The translations under genes and the position numbers were made by a program. Positions 61,770 through 64,000 of a stretch of 64,000 bases of DNA are shown piece by piece; positions within the stretch are counted from its first letter, which is position 1, and each line of letters starts with the position of its first letter. The stretch covers positions 258,393 through 322,392 of the forward strand of contig JALWTD010000014.1 in assembly GCA_027082925.1 (NCBI GenBank). Direction: 5' to 3'. The notes under the pieces were generated by a model that worked only from the letters and a program-made list of their open reading frames with translations, ran no database searches and had not been told where the DNA came from. This DNA comes from Flavobacteriaceae bacterium (lineage in GTDB: Bacteria; Bacteroidota; Bacteroidia; Flavobacteriales; Flavobacteriaceae).

Positions 61770-62558
61770 CTACACTATTAAATCTTTATCGTAAGGAATA
61801 CTTTTTAATATATGGTTAATAGCATCAACTCTTGCTGTTGTTTTTCTATTGGCTTTAATTATTTTCCAAGATGCTACACCATTTTTTGTTTTTTCAAACA
61901 TTCTATTCTTGTACTCGGTATAAACATCCCAAAGCTCTTGTGCTTTTTCATCAACAGGTGTCATTTTCCACTGTTTTAGCGGATTATTCCTAATTTCTTC
62001 AAAACGTTTTGCTTGCTCTTTTTTAGAAATAGACATGTAAATTTTTACCAACCGGATACCCGATTCGGTAATCATTTTTTCAAAATTATTAACCTGATTC
62101 ATAAACGTTTTGTATTCTTCATTTGTACAAAAGCCATTTACAGGTTCTACAACAGCTCTATTATACCAACTCCTATCAAAAAACACCATTTCTCCTGCTT
62201 TTGGAAATTGTTTTACATATCGCTGAAAATACCACTGAGTTTGTTCGTCTTCTGTAGGTTTAGGTAGTGCTACTATTCTAAAATGACGTGGATTAATTCG
62301 TTCGGTAATTCTTCTAATTGCTCCTCCTTTACCGGCAGCATCTCTTCCTTCAAATATAACAATAATGCGTTCACCTTCCTTAATAGCCCAAGACTGTAAC
62401 CTAACCAATTCTACTTGTAATTTTTTTAATTTTTTTTCGTAGTTAACATAACGCACAGCCTTTTCTAAATTATACGGTTCTTTAGAAAATAAAGCTGTTA
62501 GCCCTTTATTTGTGTTAAGAATTTTTACGTCTTCTTCTGTTAGTTTGTAATCATGCAT
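61770..62558 (-). CDS. ppk2: Polyphosphate kinase 2 family protein, paralog B
   Basis: Transfers phosphate between polyphosphate and nucleotides (NDP or NMP). It has 262 residues, a single-domain PPK2. Walker A is FEGRDAAGKGGAIRR (about residues 69-83). The lid and Walker B regions read PTEDEQTQWYFQRYVKQFP and FFDRSWYNRAVVEPVNGFC. The C-terminal WKIIKANRKTTARVDAINHI carries basic residues for the polyphosphate channel. It lies 3 bases after a second PPK2 gene and is clearly its paralog from about residue 40 on. The nucleotide preference cannot be read from this. Confidence 0.92.
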   Translation of the reverse strand: MHDYKLTEEDVKILNTNKGLTALFSKEPYNLEKAVRYVNYEKKLKKLQVELVRLQSWAIKEGERIIVIFEGRDAAGKGGAIRRITERINPRHFRIVALPKPTEDEQTQWYFQRYVKQFPKAGEMVFFDRSWYNRAVVEPVNGFCTNEEYKTFMNQVNNFEKMITESGIRLVKIYMSISKKEQAKRFEEIRNNPLKQWKMTPVDEKAQELWDVYTEYKNRMFEKTKNGVASWKIIKANRKTTARVDAINHILKSIPYDKDLIV

Positions 62559-62561
62559 ACC

Positions 62562-63419
62562 TTAATCAATTTGTTTTGATGAACGAAAATATCTAGTTAT
62601 TATATTTGGATCTGGAAATAATGTTGTTAATGCTTCATCTTTTCCATCGTACTCAAATTGTGATAAAACGTATCGTATACACTCTAATCGTGCTGTTTTT
62701 TTATCATTTGCTTTTACTGTTATCCAAGGACTATAACTGGTATGTGTTTTACTAAACATTTGCTCTTTAAAATAGGTATATTCGTCCCATAATTCTTGTC
62801 CTTTTTGATCTACCGGACTAAATTTCCACCGTTTAAGAGGTGTTTTAAGCCTTGATTCAAATCGTGCTAACTGTTCATCTTTAGAAATGGAAAACCAAAA
62901 TTTTATAATTGTAACACCATCTTCATAAAGCATGTGCTCAAATTCCGGTACTTGAACCATAAATTTTTGGTATTGCGATTCTGTACAAAACCCCATAACA
63001 GGTTCTACAACAGCCCTATTATACCAACTTCTGTCAAAAAAAACAATTTCACCCGGATTTGGTAATTTTTGAATATATCGTCTAAAATACCACTGCCCTC
63101 TTTCAACTTCAGTAGGTTTATCTAATGCTACCAATCGCATTGAACGGGGGTTTAAATGTTCTGCAAATCGTCTAATATTTCCTCCTTTACCGGCAGCATC
63201 TCTTCCTTCAAATATAATGGCTACACGCTTTTTGTTTTTAGAAATCCACTGTTGTAATTTTACAAGTTCTATCTGTAATTTTCGCAATTCTTCATTATAA
63301 AAAAGGCGTTTTTTTACCTTTTCTATATCAATGTTCTTTTGCTTAATAATTTCTAAAAGCGCTGCGTTTGAAGTTGCATTTTCAAAGTCTTCAATAGTTA
63401 ATCTTGAAGTTTCTTCCAT
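62562..63419 (-). CDS. ppk2: Polyphosphate kinase 2 family protein, paralog A
   Basis: A 285-residue PPK2. Walker A is FEGRDAAGKGGNIRR (about 70-84), followed by PTEVERGQWYFRRYIQKLP, FFDRSWYNRAVVEPVMGFC and KFWFSISKDEQLARFESR. The C-terminal part has WITVKANDKKTARLECIRYV and a further tail (ALTTLFPDPNIITRYF) that paralog B lacks. All active-site motifs are kept in both copies, so both should work. It starts 2 bases after the TauE/SafE-family gene, making a three-gene run. Confidence 0.92.
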   Translation of the reverse strand: MEETSRLTIEDFENATSNAALLEIIKQKNIDIEKVKKRLFYNEELRKLQIELVKLQQWISKNKKRVAIIFEGRDAAGKGGNIRRFAEHLNPRSMRLVALDKPTEVERGQWYFRRYIQKLPNPGEIVFFDRSWYNRAVVEPVMGFCTESQYQKFMVQVPEFEHMLYEDGVTIIKFWFSISKDEQLARFESRLKTPLKRWKFSPVDQKGQELWDEYTYFKEQMFSKTHTSYSPWITVKANDKKTARLECIRYVLSQFEYDGKDEALTTLFPDPNIITRYFRSSKQID

Positions 63420-63421
63420 TA

Positions 63422-64000
63422 TTATTCATTTTTATCAATAGTTATACATTCAGCCGGATTGTTAGAAATCTGTAGCTTTGCATCTGAGGGTGAAATATAA
63501 GGAATTCCTAATCCTAATCCGCGTAATATAAATAATAATCCTATAATAATCACAAAAACAGGTATTGCTTTTTGTATTTTTTGTCTTATTGAAGTATTGA
63601 CAAAGTTACCTAACACTACTGATAAACTCATCATAGGAATTGTGCCAACACCAAACAATGTCATATATAACGCTCCCTGTACAACGTTTCCGGTGGCCAT
63701 AGAGCCTATAAGTGCCATATACACTAATCCGCAAGGTAAAAACCCATTTAAAAATCCTATTGAAAACAAGGCTTTTGTTGATTTTTTATTTAGATAAATA
63801 CCCAATTTTTGCTTTACTCTTGAAAGAATTTTATAGAATGGTTTTGAAAAACTATATTTATTAAAAAAAGAAGCGGGTATTACTGTTACTAAAATCATAA
63901 TAATCCCCATTAGTATCGCCAAGCGTTGTTGAAATCCGGCTAAATAAAGTCCTTTTCCTACAAAACCAAATAAAAATCCTATTATAGAATAGCTTAGTAG
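63422..64000 (-). CDS. TauE/SafE-family membrane protein (5' end outside window)
   Basis: The frame is open to the end of the window; the TTG at 63922 is internal because coding-like sequence (LLSYSIIGFLFGFVGKGLYLAGF) continues upstream. About 190 residues are present, with at least five hydrophobic segments. They include NGFLPCGLVYMALIGSMATG, the conserved Pro-Cys-Gly helix of the TauE/SafE and DsbD-like family, and the C-terminal IPVFVIIIGLLFILRGLGLG. In flavobacteria this type often follows the cbb3 oxidase (cco) genes, which would lie beyond the window edge; that is a guess. The substrate is unknown. Confidence 0.85.
   Translation of the reverse strand, partial: LLSYSIIGFLFGFVGKGLYLAGFQQRLAILMGIIMILVTVIPASFFNKYSFSKPFYKILSRVKQKLGIYLNKKSTKALFSIGFLNGFLPCGLVYMALIGSMATGNVVQGALYMTLFGVGTIPMMSLSVVLGNFVNTSIRQKIQKAIPVFVIIIGLLFILRGLGLGIPYISPSDAKLQISNNPAECITIDKNE

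Overview
The window comes from a low-GC (roughly 30-33% by eye) member of the Bacteroidota, almost certainly family Flavobacteriaceae. Signs of this are the TAnnTTTG promoter boxes, the near absence of Shine-Dalgarno sites, a T9SS type A sorting domain, SusC/TonB-type outer-membrane proteins, a DUF5117/5118 metalloprotease, bacillithiol-type BshB1, a SecA without the C-terminal zinc tail and an ECF sigma factor next to uvrA. Nothing here looks like a prophage, integrative element, insertion sequence or CRISPR array. It is ordinary, densely packed chromosome.

Layout. 1-1217: 3' end of a TonB-dependent receptor. 1252-1519: a decayed small membrane protein. 1595-2724: divergent bcp and nth. 2765-3536: ECF sigma factor followed by an unannotated 46-residue protein. 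3741-6527: uvrA. 6531-6628: first copy of a structured repeat. 6731-8391: TPR protein, tRNA-His and bshB1. 8537-14615: MarR-regulated RND efflux operon. 14751-17474: ppdK. 17597-23660: secreted orphan, DUF2520 protein, kdsC, second repeat copy, pcm, an oxidoreductase/PhzF/3-hydroxyacyl-CoA dehydrogenase operon and a coiled-coil protein. 23888-28217: MacAB-like ABC export operon. 28319-33056: DCC protein and a four-gene cassette of dicarboxylate/glutamate-type symporter, ATP-grasp ligase, N-formylglutamate amidohydrolase and QEGLA/DUF1704 peptidase. 33170-39565: a barrel protein and a run of secreted hydrolases with threonine aldolase and MsrA. 39701-45514: prfB, a TonB-family receptor, an ArsC-like protein, a small membrane protein and fumC. 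45568-50196: pta-ackA and hutI. 50193-54903: Wza/Wzc polysaccharide export, a methyltransferase and PduO. 54994-58730: a small acidic protein and secA. 58958-61364: AraC regulator and two surface proteins. 61770-64000: tandem PPK2 kinases and the 3' part of a TauE/SafE family membrane protein.

How the genes work together. Two complete export systems (RND and MacAB-like) face the envelope. Central metabolism is represented by pyruvate phosphate dikinase, fumarase, Pta-AckA and imidazolonepropionase. The long minus-strand run from the metalloprotease to MsrA looks like an envelope and secreted-protein turnover group. The most unusual group is the symporter/ATP-grasp/amidohydrolase/DUF1704 cassette, whose enzymes suggest making and trimming an amino-acid or peptide conjugate. 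The other notable signal is a pair of dispersed repeats whose differences fall in paired positions, which suggests a structured RNA.

Start sites: in several genes the longest open frame begins at a TTG that lies upstream of, or inside, a TAnnTTTG promoter box. There I chose the downstream ATG. All calls come from reading the sequence; no database search was run.
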